DNA of 64,000 nt from Thunnus maccoyii (taxonomy: Eukaryota; Chordata; Actinopteri; Scombriformes; Scombridae): contig NC_056546.1 in assembly GCF_910596095.1 (NCBI RefSeq), positions 12,735,925-12,799,924 on the forward strand. The letters are read 5' to 3'. Below, one piece after another: positions 39,557-52,150 of this stretch; the stretch's first letter is position 1, and every line of letters starts with the position of its first letter. The notes under the pieces were generated by a model that worked only from the letters and a program-made list of their open reading frames with translations, ran no database searches and was not told the origin of the DNA. Made by a program: the position numbers and the translations under genes.

Positions 39557-39591
39557 TTCTTACACGCTCCCGAGTCTTTCAGCAAGGCCTC

Positions 39592-40847
39592 CTGTAAAAT
39601 CGGAAACAGTTGTTAAAACAAAGCGCATGGCTATTTTATGAGTTCCGTTTTCTTTTTGCCAAAAGTGCAGCAGTGTAGTTTGCTTTGAAGTATTTTAGTC
39701 ATCTCCCATGATTCCAAGAAAGATGGACTGAACATGTTTAATATTAGGGTATTTGAGGGAGCTTTATTCGTCCTCTGAGGCATCAGTGTGTGAATTTCAA
39801 ACTTTACTTCTTTCTTTAGCAGAGAGTCACCTCTAAATTGTTTGAGGTCAGCTGCAGAGTGTGTGTGGTCTGCTGGATGGAGATCCTTTGCTTTAGGTTG
39901 AAGGCTATATAGCACATGCAAAGACAAGCCCTACCGAGAGACCTTCAAGGTCAGAATAATAGTTACTCTGTAATTCAAAACTAAAAACACACGATTATTC
40001 TCTGTGAGCTAAGAGCCTGCTAAGAGCTCTATTTTGTTAACCTGAAAACATTATTCTCCAAGATCAAGGTTTTACACAGAGACCAATGTTAGGTATTGAT
40101 ACAGGTGGACAAGCAGTGTGCACACATTTTGTTTTCTTTTTCCTGCCACCTGACTAAAAATAAAGCAGGCATTATTATTTCTGGGGTCGTTTGCTAATAA
40201 ATTACAGACATCGAAGTGTCAAATGTTTTTAAAACACTTCCCTGACACTTCATAAACTAGTAGCATATTTCTTTTTCTTTTGTTGCAGTTTGTAATATTT
40301 GATCCCACTGGACCAGGAAATGAAATCCACCAGTTGGAGTTTCACTGATTTTACAATGTTTTTTCTTACTGAGCAACAGGGGCCTGTTAAAGTGCAGCCA
40401 CAAAAACATTATGTGACTCAATATATTCACAGTTACATCATTAAAGGTGCAAAACCAGAGTATATTGAAATGCCACCCCAGTCCTCTCATGATACGTTAC
40501 TTAATTTTGAAATGGAGTTCCATGAAACTAATTAAACTAATGGCAGTAATGCTATTTGATCAATGCAAGAAAATGAGAGAAACTCACATCAGCTCACCAC
40601 CATTTACTTATTGCAAAGACAGAGCAGCCACCCACAGAAGTGATTAGTATGCTCCCATCACAACTGTAGGATTAGCTTCTTGCTGTAGCTTGTACTGAAA
40701 GCAAATTTACAAATTCTCTGTCATTGCTGTGAACGAAAAACGAGCCTTAAAGGAAATGTCTTAAAACAATAGGCAGGTGCCCAAATGAACATTGAAGCAG
40801 GCTTTTGTTGCTGTAATCATTTCTCCTGTTTATACTGACCAATAGAA
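39592..40847. other. Probable chst15 first intron, no element recognised
   Basis: Starts, on the minus strand, just upstream of the exon acceptor gattttacag. No coding exon or repeat is supported. Confidence 0.4.
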
Positions 40848-41240
40848 GATCCCCTCCAATGTAAGTTACGGGGGACAAAATCCACAGTTTTGACAGACAA
40901 TGTATTTAAAAGTTTATCCGAAGATAATATGAGGCTTCAGCCATCTGGGTTAGACAAATAAAGTTGATATCTTCCACAGTCACAGTCTTTTTAGACGGAC
41001 ATTGTTTTCCTGTTCAGTTGCAGTGGAGGTATAGTAACAAAAAGATATAATTTGGCAATGAAGACAGTAACCTTGAAAAATATCTACTTGACTAATGTGG
41101 ATGCCTTAAGCATCATATTATCTTCAAATAAACTTTTAAATACATTTTTCCACAGAAGAAGGACTGTGGATTTTGTCGCCCATCACTTATATTGAAAGTG
41201 CCTTACGACAGGATCTCTTAATGGCCAGTTTTCCTGAGGG
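40848..41240. mobile_element. Family A foldback MITE, copy 2 (long inverted repeats)
   Basis: The two arms, about 120 bp each, are inverted copies: ggggacaaaatccacag, tatttaaaagtttat, gaagataatatgaggctt on the left and their complements on the right. Outer ends resemble agatcccctcc / aagagatcc. No ORF. Confidence 0.8.
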
Positions 41241-41254
41241 TTTCCTGAACTAAT

Positions 41255-41920
41255 AAAGCTTAAAGATCCCCTCCAGACATCTTGTAAGATATACAAAAAA
41301 TACTCTGCTTGAATGATAATGTGTGTCTAATATGGTTTTTCCACATGATGTCTCCTACTTCACAGAAAAGTCCATTCTCAGAGTTTGCACACTGGAGGTT
41401 TCAAGTTACATACTGGACCACAACTGGCTCCAAACCAGTTGTGTGATGTCACAAACCGTGCTCGTAGGTAAATGATTTGAATTCAAATTTAAGGTTAGCA
41501 CAGAGAAACTTTCCGCCTTGAGCAGATGAATGTCAAAAGAGCTTTCAAGTGTCAAACTCTGCACACAAATCATTCTGCACAGTGAAGCTCAAATATCCAA
41601 ATGAAGGAACAAGAAGAAAAACAAATTTGAAAGACATATCTCCATTTTATGGAAGGGGGACTTTAACCAAGTCTTCTGTATCTCTGGAGGAGAAAAAATT
41701 AACCCGATGATGTCGTCAGGCAGCATTAGGCAGGGAGAGTCTAGTACAATACACTGTGAAAGACAAAATTGCATTATGGGAAGCGTAGGATCCAGTGTTT
41801 TTGGAGCTTGACCCACACTGGGGACTAAAAGTCAGGATATTTTGGCCTCTGCTGCTTCGATTCTCATTTTAATGTGTTTATGGAGGTGTACTTGTAAATC
41901 ACTGGAGTATCCCCTTTAAG
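41255..41920. mobile_element. Family B interspersed element, copy 1
   Basis: Begins cttaaagatcccctccagac and ends ggagtatcccctttaag, giving inverted CTTAAAG ends. Internal blocks (atatggtttttccaca, gatgtctcctact, gtgtcaaactctgcaca, acaagaagaaaaaca) recur in the same order at 52618-53080. Confidence 0.75.
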
Positions 41921-42544
41921 ACATTTTTTAGGATAAACAACTAACAGCTGCACTCAGTGCTTGCTTGTAACTTCTGTACAACATGTTATTTTTTATGCTC
42001 ACAGCCTTACCGTCATCCGTTTCAATGTTGCAACAATGCTATAAATTGGGACATACCCTCATGCAAAGTCTGCATGAGTGCCAACATGCTGAAGGTGTGA
42101 ACAAAGGACTTGAAAAGTCCACAAGGAAGCCCTCACACACTTGCAGATTTCATAATGGGACTGCTCTGAACCCTCACAGACTTATTAGGAATGCTTGCCG
42201 ATGTCTGCGAGGCCACGTAGGCAGACACTGGGATTGAGCAAAGAACTTATTTTTGATCCCTCTGGAAGTGTTGCGTGCCTCATTCAATGAAATATCAGTA
42301 GGTAAAGGTGGGTTCTTTAAAACGCCACTGACACCCCTCCCTAAACGCAACTCGAGTTATTAGTGAATGGTGCTGCTTCTGATACAAATCCTTCATATCA
42401 AATTCATATTTTTCCATATTTTGGTGTTGTTTTGATGACTTTTAATGATGTGTAAAGCCCTTTCTAGTCCTTCCTTTGTATATCTTTTTGTTGCATATTC
42501 TGTTATGAATCCAGGTAGTTGTTATCCTCTGTGTTCTCTGTAAC
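41921..42544. other. No feature recognised
   Basis: Unremarkable non-coding DNA between two repeats; an 84-codon open frame at 41983-42237 shows no domain. Confidence 0.4.
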
Positions 42545-43600
42545 TATTAGACGCACAATATGTAATTTCAGCCGCTAGGGGTCTCTCAATCAAAACAATA
42601 ACAAAAGACGGAGTGTGATGACGGTGTGAAGTAGCAAGGGATCATGGGAGTTGTTGTCTTAGTTGTTAAATAACCAGCTTCACCGGGATAGGATTACTCC
42701 AGTGTTAATCATTCGGGATGTTTTTACTGGGAGCCGAATTACCCGCAGAGGTCTCCTCCTCTCCAAAACAAATGGACTCGGAGATTACAGGTAAAGACAT
42801 TGAATGAAGCTGTTTTACCTAAAAAATCAGTGTTTCTCCGTCAATGTACAGTGACAACCGGATGTCCGGTACGGGCTGTTAGCCGAGCTGCTGCTAACAC
42901 TTGTTCGGTTTATTTCTCTTATAACTTTAGATCCAGACGTTCAGCCGGTTTCTCCCGGGAGCAGAATTATCCGCAGAGATCTCCTCTCCAAAAACAAACG
43001 TACATGCAGATTAAAATCATTAAAAGTACTAATTAAAGCTGTTTCACCTAAAAAAAAAATCAATATTTCTCCGATGATGTTTGGTGACCACCGGACTTCA
43101 TGGAGGGGCTGTTAGCCGAGCTGCTGCTAACGTTTGCCCAGTTTATTTCTCTGATAACTTAAGATCCAGACGTCCAATGACTAAAATCCTTCTTCCGGTT
43201 AAAAGATATAGTTAAAAGTGACCTAAATTTATCATGAAAATGTGGCTTAAAACTGAATAAAAGTCCATTTATAACAGTTTGTGGAACAACCACGAGGCCG
43301 ATGTATTATCTTGTATATGTGTAAGCTACTCTTTGGTAGACGCCATTGTAGCGGACAAACACAGCACCGCCGTATGCATCTTGTGCGTGTTTACTCTTTG
43401 GTAGAGGAGGTATGACGTCATTGACATGCGACCAAATGAAACAGTCTGTGACTTTGATTAAATTAAAGATTTCTCTGGGTTTCAAAATTGTTGGAAACAT
43501 TTGGGATAATGTGAGTACACAACTCAACAAAATATATAACATAGGTCTAGTTGTTTTTAGACATTTTAGTTCAGAATAATTACATATTATACCTTTAATC
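42545..43600. mobile_element. Terminal-inverted-repeat element with internal duplication
   Basis: Ends are cacaatatgtaatttc at about 42554 and, inverted, aataattacatattatac at about 43577-43594. The centre contains two diverged tandem copies of a unit of about 220-240 bp, 42715-42940 and 42950-43190, sharing ctgttagccgagctgctgct, gatccagacgt and tatttctc.t. No coding capacity. Confidence 0.7.
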
Positions 43601-44454
43601 TGTTATTACCATAAAATATTAATGCCTGGGTAGAGCAAAAATTCAGAAGTGTGAGAGAAGAGAGAGATTTTAAAATGTGATAGAGAATAAAAAGGGTAGT
43701 GAGAGTTGAGGGTAAAGCACTGTGTAGAGAAGTGAAGCAGCAAAGATGAGAAAAACGGTGTCAGAAAGAGCAGAAAAGACAGCCTTTAGACCTCTGTGGT
43801 CTAAAAATCGATCTGTGGCAGGAAGCGAGCAGCAGGTGGGATTGACTGAGGTGAAATCACACCATCAAAATCCGGCTGACTCAAAATAAAAACCTGCATT
43901 CATCATTGCATCAGACGCCTCTGCTGTTCTGAGTGCACAAAATGTCAAGTGAGAATGGGATGTTTCTCATGTTATTGGGAGAAGTGTGTTGGGTTGTTTA
44001 CAGTGTGAATATGCCAGATATCTGAAATCTTGCAGGATTGGAAAGCCATGATGTAATTTCATCCAGCAGCTCACACAGTACAGTTGCTATAAGCTAAATA
44101 CATCTAAAATATACACACTGCATATTATCATCTAACTTGGTGTGCTGAGTTTATTTCTTCTCCTATGGAGCCACTGTATCGGCAATATCTTTCTCCCCTG
44201 TATTATCCATATTCTGTATTATTATATATTGTCCAGGATTACAATACTAGTAGTTCAGACAATTGAAAGAAATTGCTCAGTCACAGATGTCTGGAATTTG
44301 CAGAAATGTGTAAGTAGGATTCAGCACTCAATAATGTGAGATGATCAATAAAAGAGAGTTTGTCTGTAAATGTAAGAGGGATACCTGTGAAAGAGCAGTG
44401 TGCAACCTGTGGAATATTTAATTTATTTGGGTTCATTCACAACACGTAGCAGTT
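43601..44454. other. No feature recognised
   Basis: AT-rich, probably intronic or intergenic; no homology seen. Confidence 0.4.
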
Positions 44455-44890
44455 TATACTCCATAGCATACAAAATCCACAACCCTGCTATCATGCAAAA
44501 ATGTATTTTAAAGTTTTTCTGTAACTAATATGAAGCCTCAGCTGTCCAAATTAGTCAAATCAAGTGGACATCTTTCAACTTTCAAGTCTTTTTAGTGCCA
44601 AGTTCCCACTTTTTTTTATTATCCTTCAACCACAGCTCAAAACGAAAACACTGTCTGTTGAGACACAAATAGGGAATTTTAAACTAATAAGATTACCAGC
44701 TCAGACAGCTGAAGCCTCATATTAGCTTCAGATAAACGTTTAAATTAATTTTTGCACAAAAAAAAAAAAGACTAGATTTTGCCCCCCCATCACTTGACAG
44801 CACATTTGGGGATCTTTTAATGGTCAGAACAGGAGGAAAACCTGAGCAAAAACAAAACCTGTTTCAGTGTTCATATAGGCCCCCAACTGT
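44455..44890. mobile_element. Family A foldback MITE, copy 3
   Basis: Same block order as the 40848 copy: caaaatccacaa, taatatgaagcctcagctg, cctcatattagcttcagataa, ttttgcccccccatcactt, then gatcttttaatggtcag. Arms are more diverged than in copy 2. Confidence 0.75.
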
Positions 44891-47857
44891 TGTTTTTAGA
44901 CTGACTTGAAATCCAGACTTGGATCCCCAGAGAATTCATGCTATTAATGCTAATGTTTTGGTGGCCCTTGACTTTTCTGTTAATATCACTGTAAGACCTC
45001 ACATTTGTATACTAGAAATGTCGAAATTAAACGAGCAGCTGGTGATGGAATTTAAACAGCACAACTATGCTCCCACAGGACACTTTTGAGTGTTCCTCTT
45101 GCTCCATCCTCGGTTTAAAATGTCAACTTTGCAGAAAATATCCTATGAACTAATGTGTGGATTACCATGACATGTGCTGAATCCACTCAGGCTGAGTGGA
45201 TAAAACCATTTGATGTATTGACCCATGGCGTTTCTTCTAATGCCACTCATTAGGTAAAGGATGCAAGAGCTAATTTCTTACATTTCATTGAGATTAATAT
45301 AAACTCAAGTTTCTGTTCCAGATAATTAATAGGCTAGTAAACCTCACTCCTCTCTTGTTCCTATCAAATGATAACTGTGATTACTTTATTAAATGTTTTC
45401 AATGTATCTCTCACATATATATAATTAAGCCCGCTTGACAAAGGCCTATAACACTAGCAGACAAAACCTCTTCTTTACATTTCTGCATGGATAACACAGT
45501 TTAAATAACTGAGAGTTTGCTATAAGTTAATTCATTCAAATTCATTAAAGACACTATGAATAGATTATTTTTATTTTTGTGTCATAACACTACAATGGTT
45601 CATCCTACAAGAGAAATGCAATTATACAACAGGCCACTATGTGTTGAATGTGTGTGTTTATCAGTATATCCTGATATATTTTTGAAACCAGGGAAGACAA
45701 AGCTGAACATTTTCCAATTCTACACATAGTGGCTTTAATCATGTCTTAAGTATACAGAAATGCAATATATATAAGGCCACTGTCAAGAACTGTATATGAG
45801 AAAATTAATTGGGTTTTTTTTTTTTAGATGATGTGTCTTTACACTCAGTTTACTGTCCAGGTGCAGTGCACTCAGGTAATTGTGATTTGATTTGTCTCAA
45901 GCTTACTGAATCACCAAAAAGGTTTCAGTTAATTGAAAATTCTGCTGAACAATATGAATTACAACATGTCCAGCTGTGATACAGGTTCATATCAGTACTT
46001 TGTGGCTGTTACATGGCCAAACCATGAAGCTCATTATTTTTAATTAGCCCCAGCTGCACCAATTCCACAGCTGTGTGTCACACTTGCAATTCAACCTTTT
46101 ACACTGCTGATAAACATTAACAATTACTACTGTCAAGCGACAGTCTATGTCCTTCTGTCTCCCTCTAGTCCTACCACCTTCAGTTAGAAGTGACAGTGTA
46201 TTTCACCTTGATTACATTTACTGTGACATTTCTGATGGGCTTTTATGGATGCATCGGCTTGATTTGTTCACTGAAATTCTGTTTTGGGTGCATAAATTGG
46301 GTGCAGGTTATGCCATTACATGCAAGCATAAACTCCCCTTACACACACACACATTCATGCACACTTGATGCACTCAAACACATGCTCATTACAAACAGCC
46401 CCCCTGTCTTGCACCCTCTCATTTATCCCCCTTCATCTAGCCTTCGTGACAAAATTATGCCAATCAGCCTCAACCCATTCTGTGCTACGAAGATACAAAC
46501 TGAACAGCAAATGAAAATCGTCAACCCCACGGAGCTCTTCCAGGGACAAAATACTGCATGCTGCACGCAGATGCACAGCTCTGTTTAGCATCAACATTAT
46601 GAAACAGAGCTTTTACAAATGTGAAAATCCGCTGTGACCACAAAATCAGTTATAAAGAGGGGAGACAATCAGTTCCAAGAGGCAGCACTCCGTGCACACA
46701 GATTCTCGCCTCTCCTGAAACATGTTTTAATCATGTCTTCATGTTTATAACTGTGTAAACACATTCTGACCTTGTACAGTACACACTGTGACTGGGACTT
46801 GGCTGAATCCCAGCGTTGGGAGATGGGAGGCACTAGAGAAATCAATGCCACAAAAGGAAATAAGACAGCGTCCCTGCTGATGGGGAAGTCAAACAATGAC
46901 AGATGGGATACCAAACTGCAGTAATATCAAAACTTTGTGGATGAAAATGAAATCAAGTCAATGTCAAGGACAGAAAACAACAATTACTTCTAGATGAGTA
47001 TTTTTTTTTTTTAATTTCTTAGTCAGATTATGGACGAAATCTTGGCAGGAAATCTAAAAGCTCCCTGAGAGCACAAATTTCTCAGGAAGCAGGCTTCATC
47101 CGTCTCATTATGCCGGACTAGTCCTCCCTTTCCTTTAGACTTTCCACTAAGACAGAAGACGAGCGAGTTGATTTTCTATTGCTGAAGAATGATGTTTGCC
47201 TTCACAGGAATCTGACTCCTTAATCTCTTCAATAAACAATAGTACAGTCTAAACAAACCTGACATGTACTAAGAAAAGAACTAGAAATATTAAACCTCTT
47301 GTTTAACAATGGTGTCTGTCTTGATCAGGCAAGTCACCGCAGTCCACCTTGACATCTGGGGAACAGATGTGTCCCCCAGCATGCATGTAAGTGTATATAT
47401 TTGCATGTGTATGTTTTTCTAATAGCAACAGGTTGTTTGCTTTAGCAGCGCTTTAAAACCGATGTGACATTTATAACAAGCAGAGAACATCTGAAACATT
47501 TCTCCTACTGTTAAATTAGTGTAAGGGTGAAGGAGTGTGCAAGCCCTGAAGACAAAGAGGATGAGCTGGGTTCAGCCTGGGTGGTAATAACCAGATAAAA
47601 GGGTAATTCCAGTTTATTACAAGTTACAAATTTTGGACATTGCTTTGACTAGTTGTACTACATTTTCTTCACCAAAATGAACTGAAAACCTTTAGGAACA
47701 CAAACATGGTGACATCGCTAGACAATGAAGTCTGACAGGGTGAGAAACAAGTGCTCCGACAATTATACAGATTGTAAACAAGCCAGCAGTTTAGCCAGAT
47801 CATGTTAACCACTTTACTTAGAGGTAAAGTGAGTGCACACTAAATATATGAAATGTA
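44891..47857. other. No gene recognised
   Basis: Contains a short inverted-repeat element at about 45630-45740. The open frame at 46190-46588 (+) starts with a hydrophobic stretch but shows no known domain or conserved neighbour, so it is not called. Confidence 0.4.
45630..45741. mobile_element. Short MITE-like element
   Basis: Ends ggccactatgtgttgaat and attctacacatagtggcttt are inverted copies of each other; total about 110 bp. Confidence 0.6.
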
Positions 47858-48350
47858 GTAAAGGGGACATAACTGCTTCAACCTGCTCTGAACGCTCCAC
47901 TTGCAAAGTTACCTCTACCTTCCCATCGACTAGATGTCAGTTCATTCATGTATGCCCACAAACGGCCATCTGTTCCATACCCTTTGTTGCTAAGGTTGTT
48001 CCATGAGTTATTTGCGTTGTCCACTCGCATATTTTGGATCAGATTCAGGCTCGAACATATACGAATGTGTTTGAGAAGTTTATATTTCAAGTAAAGAACG
48101 GGAAAAAGAAGCAGGATCTGATTTCTATTGTTTGTTGACGTAGCCTAAAGAGCTGGCAGAAGCCTGCTGAAGGGCAGCTTGTTGAAGCTAACCAATCAGA
48201 AGAAAGTGGGCTAAAACAGCCTGTTTCAGACAGAGGCTGAACTGAGGAGCTGCATAAGGAGCCAGTATAGATGAATAAGGAGTTTTTTGAACTGTGAATC
48301 ATGCAAAGATATTCCAGTATAGCCCCAGAATAAAAATACAGACCTGGACA
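47858..48350 (-). mobile_element. Family C element, copy 4 (near full length)
   Basis: On the minus strand it aligns end to end with the 9178 copy (ggtctgtatttttattctgg, cctcagttcagcctctgtct, gttcgagcctgaatctgatc, gcgagtggacaac) and ends ttatgtcccctttac. It lacks the 663-bp insertion seen at 12985. Confidence 0.78.
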
Positions 48351-51300
48351 GACCTAAAGTACTTCTGTTGACTTCCCACACACATGAATAGCATAAAAAT
48401 ACTGCACTTCTATGGCTGTTTGAGACATTTTTATTGGATCAAATTGTAATAGGCACTTTATGGCAAGTGTTAGTGTTACTTATCAAAAAGCATGCCTTGT
48501 TTTACAGTTATTTACAGAGGGCGTCAGGTGACTGGCAATTCCAGTTCAATTCCTACAATTCCAGTTGCATAGCACTGCCTCTGAGGATGTGATTAACTAT
48601 GATGGATGTTTACAACAGACTGTTTGGGTCATAATTTATCCATCTGCCTACGTTCTCTCTTCCAAGTAAGTTTTGTAAGATCATCTGACCGCTTGTGTCT
48701 CTTGCCTCATCTGATGGATCTATTGAGTCAAATGTTTGCTCTCAGCTCTCAATAAATAACCTTGGTGAGCGCAATGTTATATTAAGTGATAGAAATAAAA
48801 CTATAAATTAAAGAGACACATTTTAATAAACATGCATTATAATTTATTGTGCCCAGGGCCCTTCAAATTACAATATGTTATACAAATATGATTAATAATA
48901 TTTCATTAAATTCTTCTTTTTGTTATGACTAAAACATGATGAAACTCCCTGAGCAAACAGCAGGGCTGCTGTGAGCTTTCAACTGCCAGAACCAAATGCT
49001 GATAACAAAAGATTGAACAAAAGTGTTTTGAATATAGATTATTCAAAGTGTGATTTAACTTATTGGGTTTTTTTTTATTTATAAACACACAGATTCCAGT
49101 CTAAAGTGACAACAAAACAGTATGTACAAATTCTTTATTTTTACTAAAAGACAATGAATCATGGGAAAACCCAGCCAGTTGAAGCTGGGCAGAGTAATTC
49201 TCCTGCTTGAGCACGTTATTCCTATTGATTAATCTAATCAATAGGCAGAAAGTGGCAAAAGCTCAGCTGGGGATTTGGTTAGCAACTAACGCTTGCTGTT
49301 GTCCTTGAACCTGACGCATGTATCTTGTTGAGTTGCAACCGGGAGAACATTTGGCTGACAATTATGTTGATGAAAAACGCTTGAAGAAAGAACCTGTCAG
49401 CGCCGTTCAACTGCCACTGCTTTTGCTTTTGCTTGTGAGTGTGTGTGTGTGTGAGACGACCTACTACTGTTGATCCTGTTTGCATGCGCAGCCATATGAC
49501 ATGTAGCGGCTTGATCATACTTTGGATTTCTTCATTACTCTGGTGAGTCAAAAGCTGCTCACACACTCCATACATATTTATAAAGAGTAAGAGGTAAAGC
49601 TAATAGGTTCACCTGTGAAAAAAGTCACTTAAATTTTTAAGCCTTTATAATTAGACTGTAATCTTTATGCGTCATGAACATTATTTTATTTTATGAATCA
49701 CTCCTGTGCCTACATTTTGCTTGGAGCACTGCCTGATCCCACATTATAATGTTTTTATACATTAGGGAAAATATTTACCTTGGCTGGTGAATCAGACAAG
49801 ATCTCATTCAGAGTTACAGCATGTATGCAGCTAAGTGTTGTTTGCACTTGTAGCATTTTATGAATGTTCGCTGTTGATTTTAAGCAATTTGGAAGTAAAT
49901 TCTTTTAGCTTTCAGCAACATTAAATTAAATAAAAACTTTCAGTGTTTAAATATGAAAGTTAGTGGGGTAGTGTTTTGGGTAAAGTATTATAAGCTGTTA
50001 TCTCTATAGAATAACTTTACTCTCTAATGTATTATGACTCATACTGACCTGAGCACATGTGCTACAGTGTAATTTAACATAATATTTACCATATATTTAT
50101 GACTATGTTCATTACGTGTGTCAGGGTTGACAATACCAAACGTGACACATGTAGTCTCAGGAAGTGAACAGTTCCCTTTTCTCTTTTTATGATTTAGGCT
50201 ACGTCAATCAAACGACTCAACTTTAAAAGGAGAAGTTATGCCAGAATCCTCCTTTAAATCAACTGCGACGAGGGAGAAAGTGAAACAAAATCCCAGAGAA
50301 AAACACCATCCATCAGACAAATTGCTCAACAGAAAAGAAGGTGTGTGCAGAACAACAGAAGAGTGACAGATGCGGATAAAAATTTGACTGTGCATCATCA
50401 GTTTTCATGTTAGAAATAATGCAGAGCTGATCTTGCATTACTGAGGCTTGTTGTCATTTCAGGTTAAAAACTACCGACTCTTGAAATAGAAACTCTGAGC
50501 TGTTGCCAAAACACTTTAGTATCACGCTATCCTCCCACATTCTTAATGCTCTATGTTACAGAATCCTTTTCTTCCATTTGTGGTGGACCCCCAGAGTCCA
50601 GTCTAAACAATCTGATATGGTACAACTCTCTCGCTCTCCTTCTCCCCTCTCCCTCTCTCATACTTTTAGCATTACCTAACCCTTCCAACGGCGGCCCTTG
50701 CCAAAAGAAGCATGGCTTTGACATCTCAGCAGCTCCAGACATTTGTTCCGCTAACTCGGGGGGAGCAACCTAAAGCCTTCTTGCCTGGCAGACCAGACAG
50801 ACTGCAGGGCAGGGTGCAGCAGCCGGAGCGAGGTTTGGCCTGGGTGTGTGCGAAGTTATAGGGTGTGGAGAGGTGCTATAACTTACAAAGTGACACTGTA
50901 TCTATCTCATCCTTCTCTCACTCTCAGGTCTTTCTCCCTCCAATTAACAATAAAATACAACTGCAGTGATTCGGAAGCTGCACTGTGAGGTCCACAGAGG
51001 CGGGTTTGTCCAAAGGTCATCTGCCTACCTGTCAGGACCTCCGCACTGCACTCTGAGCAGTGCTGTAGCCCCTTAGTCTAGAATTGGGAAAGCAGGGGAG
51101 GGAAGTGAACTAAAATGTCAAACAGAGACAGTGGATGCACAAACATCTCACACATCAGCGCATCTCACCCCAGACTTCCAGCCAAACAAGCTGGAAAAAG
51201 AATACACAAGTGACTTCATGGTTTGTTTGCAGTGATACATGAGAAAAACCATTTAGGTGTAATGGAAGGAATTAGCCTAAAAGTAAAATCTAAACAGACA

Positions 51301-51862
51301 ATGTTCCAATTTGTTATGTTACAATAAACAGAATAATAATCAGTAGATCAGTGCATGATGTTGGCGAGCACGTTTACAAATGTTTACAGCAGTTTATCTT
51401 TGCCTCATAACACAGCCCTGCTTGTGGTTAAGCCTCTGGTCAACCAAGAGTCTTTTACCCCCCAGAGGAATGAAATATTCTGCAGCTGAAATTTTAACCT
51501 AGAGGAGGTCAATTTCCAGCATTAGTACAAAGTCTTAAATACACTGTATCACTTTTGGGGACTTTCAGGCTCATTTCTGACCACTTATCAAAGAATTTGC
51601 ATGCAGTTTTTTGATAATATCTTTGTTTTTTCCTACTGTTTCAGTCAAGCTCAGGCTGTTATTCAGTGTGCTGTCTATTCATTGCTGATTTTTAAAAAGG
51701 TAATTTTATTACAAGAAATACTTAAAATCAGGATTAAGAGCTTTTAAATTAAGAAAAACATAATTCAACTAAGGAATAATCTCTAATCACACCGGAAATG
51801 TAACAAAAATCCTTTCTCAATCTTCTTTGCAATCAATAACCTTGTTGAACAAAGATACTCAC
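48351..51862. other. Probable chst15 first intron, no exon recognised
   Basis: Holds a 25-bp perfect palindrome at 49221-49245 and a short (GT)n at 49438-49452. If the segment at 51863-52150 is the first exon of chst15, this whole region is intronic. Confidence 0.35.
49221..49245. promoter_or_regulatory. 25-bp perfect palindrome with two homeodomain-like cores
   Basis: cctattgatta-atc-taatcaatagg. Each arm carries ATTGATTA/TAATCAAT, a core bound by several homeodomain factors. Function is inferred only from the motif. Confidence 0.35.
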
Positions 51863-52150
51863 AGTGGCGTCTCTCGTGTAGCCGCTCACGACCCATGTTG
51901 ACCACCAATCAAGGCAATCCAAACGACTTGACAGGTGTCTGTATGAAACGCAAATGAAATAAATGATGAGAGCTTGTATCCCGAGCACGGACGACAATGT
52001 TCATGTTGACAAACGCCGGCTGGGTATTTGACACGGAAATGCGAGACTTTCCGGAGTCTCCATCGGACTGAGCTCCCCTGAGCGCACCAGAGAGTGGAGA
52101 GGAGAGAGGGGAGGTGCGCATGTGGAGCGGCGCAGCAGAACCAATCATAT
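51863..52150 (-). promoter_or_regulatory. Candidate promoter and non-coding first exon, probably chst15
   Basis: A local island of CpG and GC-rich sequence in AT-rich surroundings. On the minus strand it has an inverted-CCAAT-type gattggttctg near 52140, GA/CT-rich sequence, then a strong donor CGCCACT|gtgagt at 51857-51863. Only short upstream frames are present. The next minus-strand gene is chst15, whose first coding exon at 39591 has an acceptor, so a 12-kb first intron is plausible; this linkage is inference. Confidence 0.45.

Noticed and set aside
46190..46588. 132-codon frame beginning with a membrane-like segment after a ctctag acceptor
   Set aside because: No family resemblance, no partner exon, and the rest of the frame runs through a CA repeat and irrelevant sequence.
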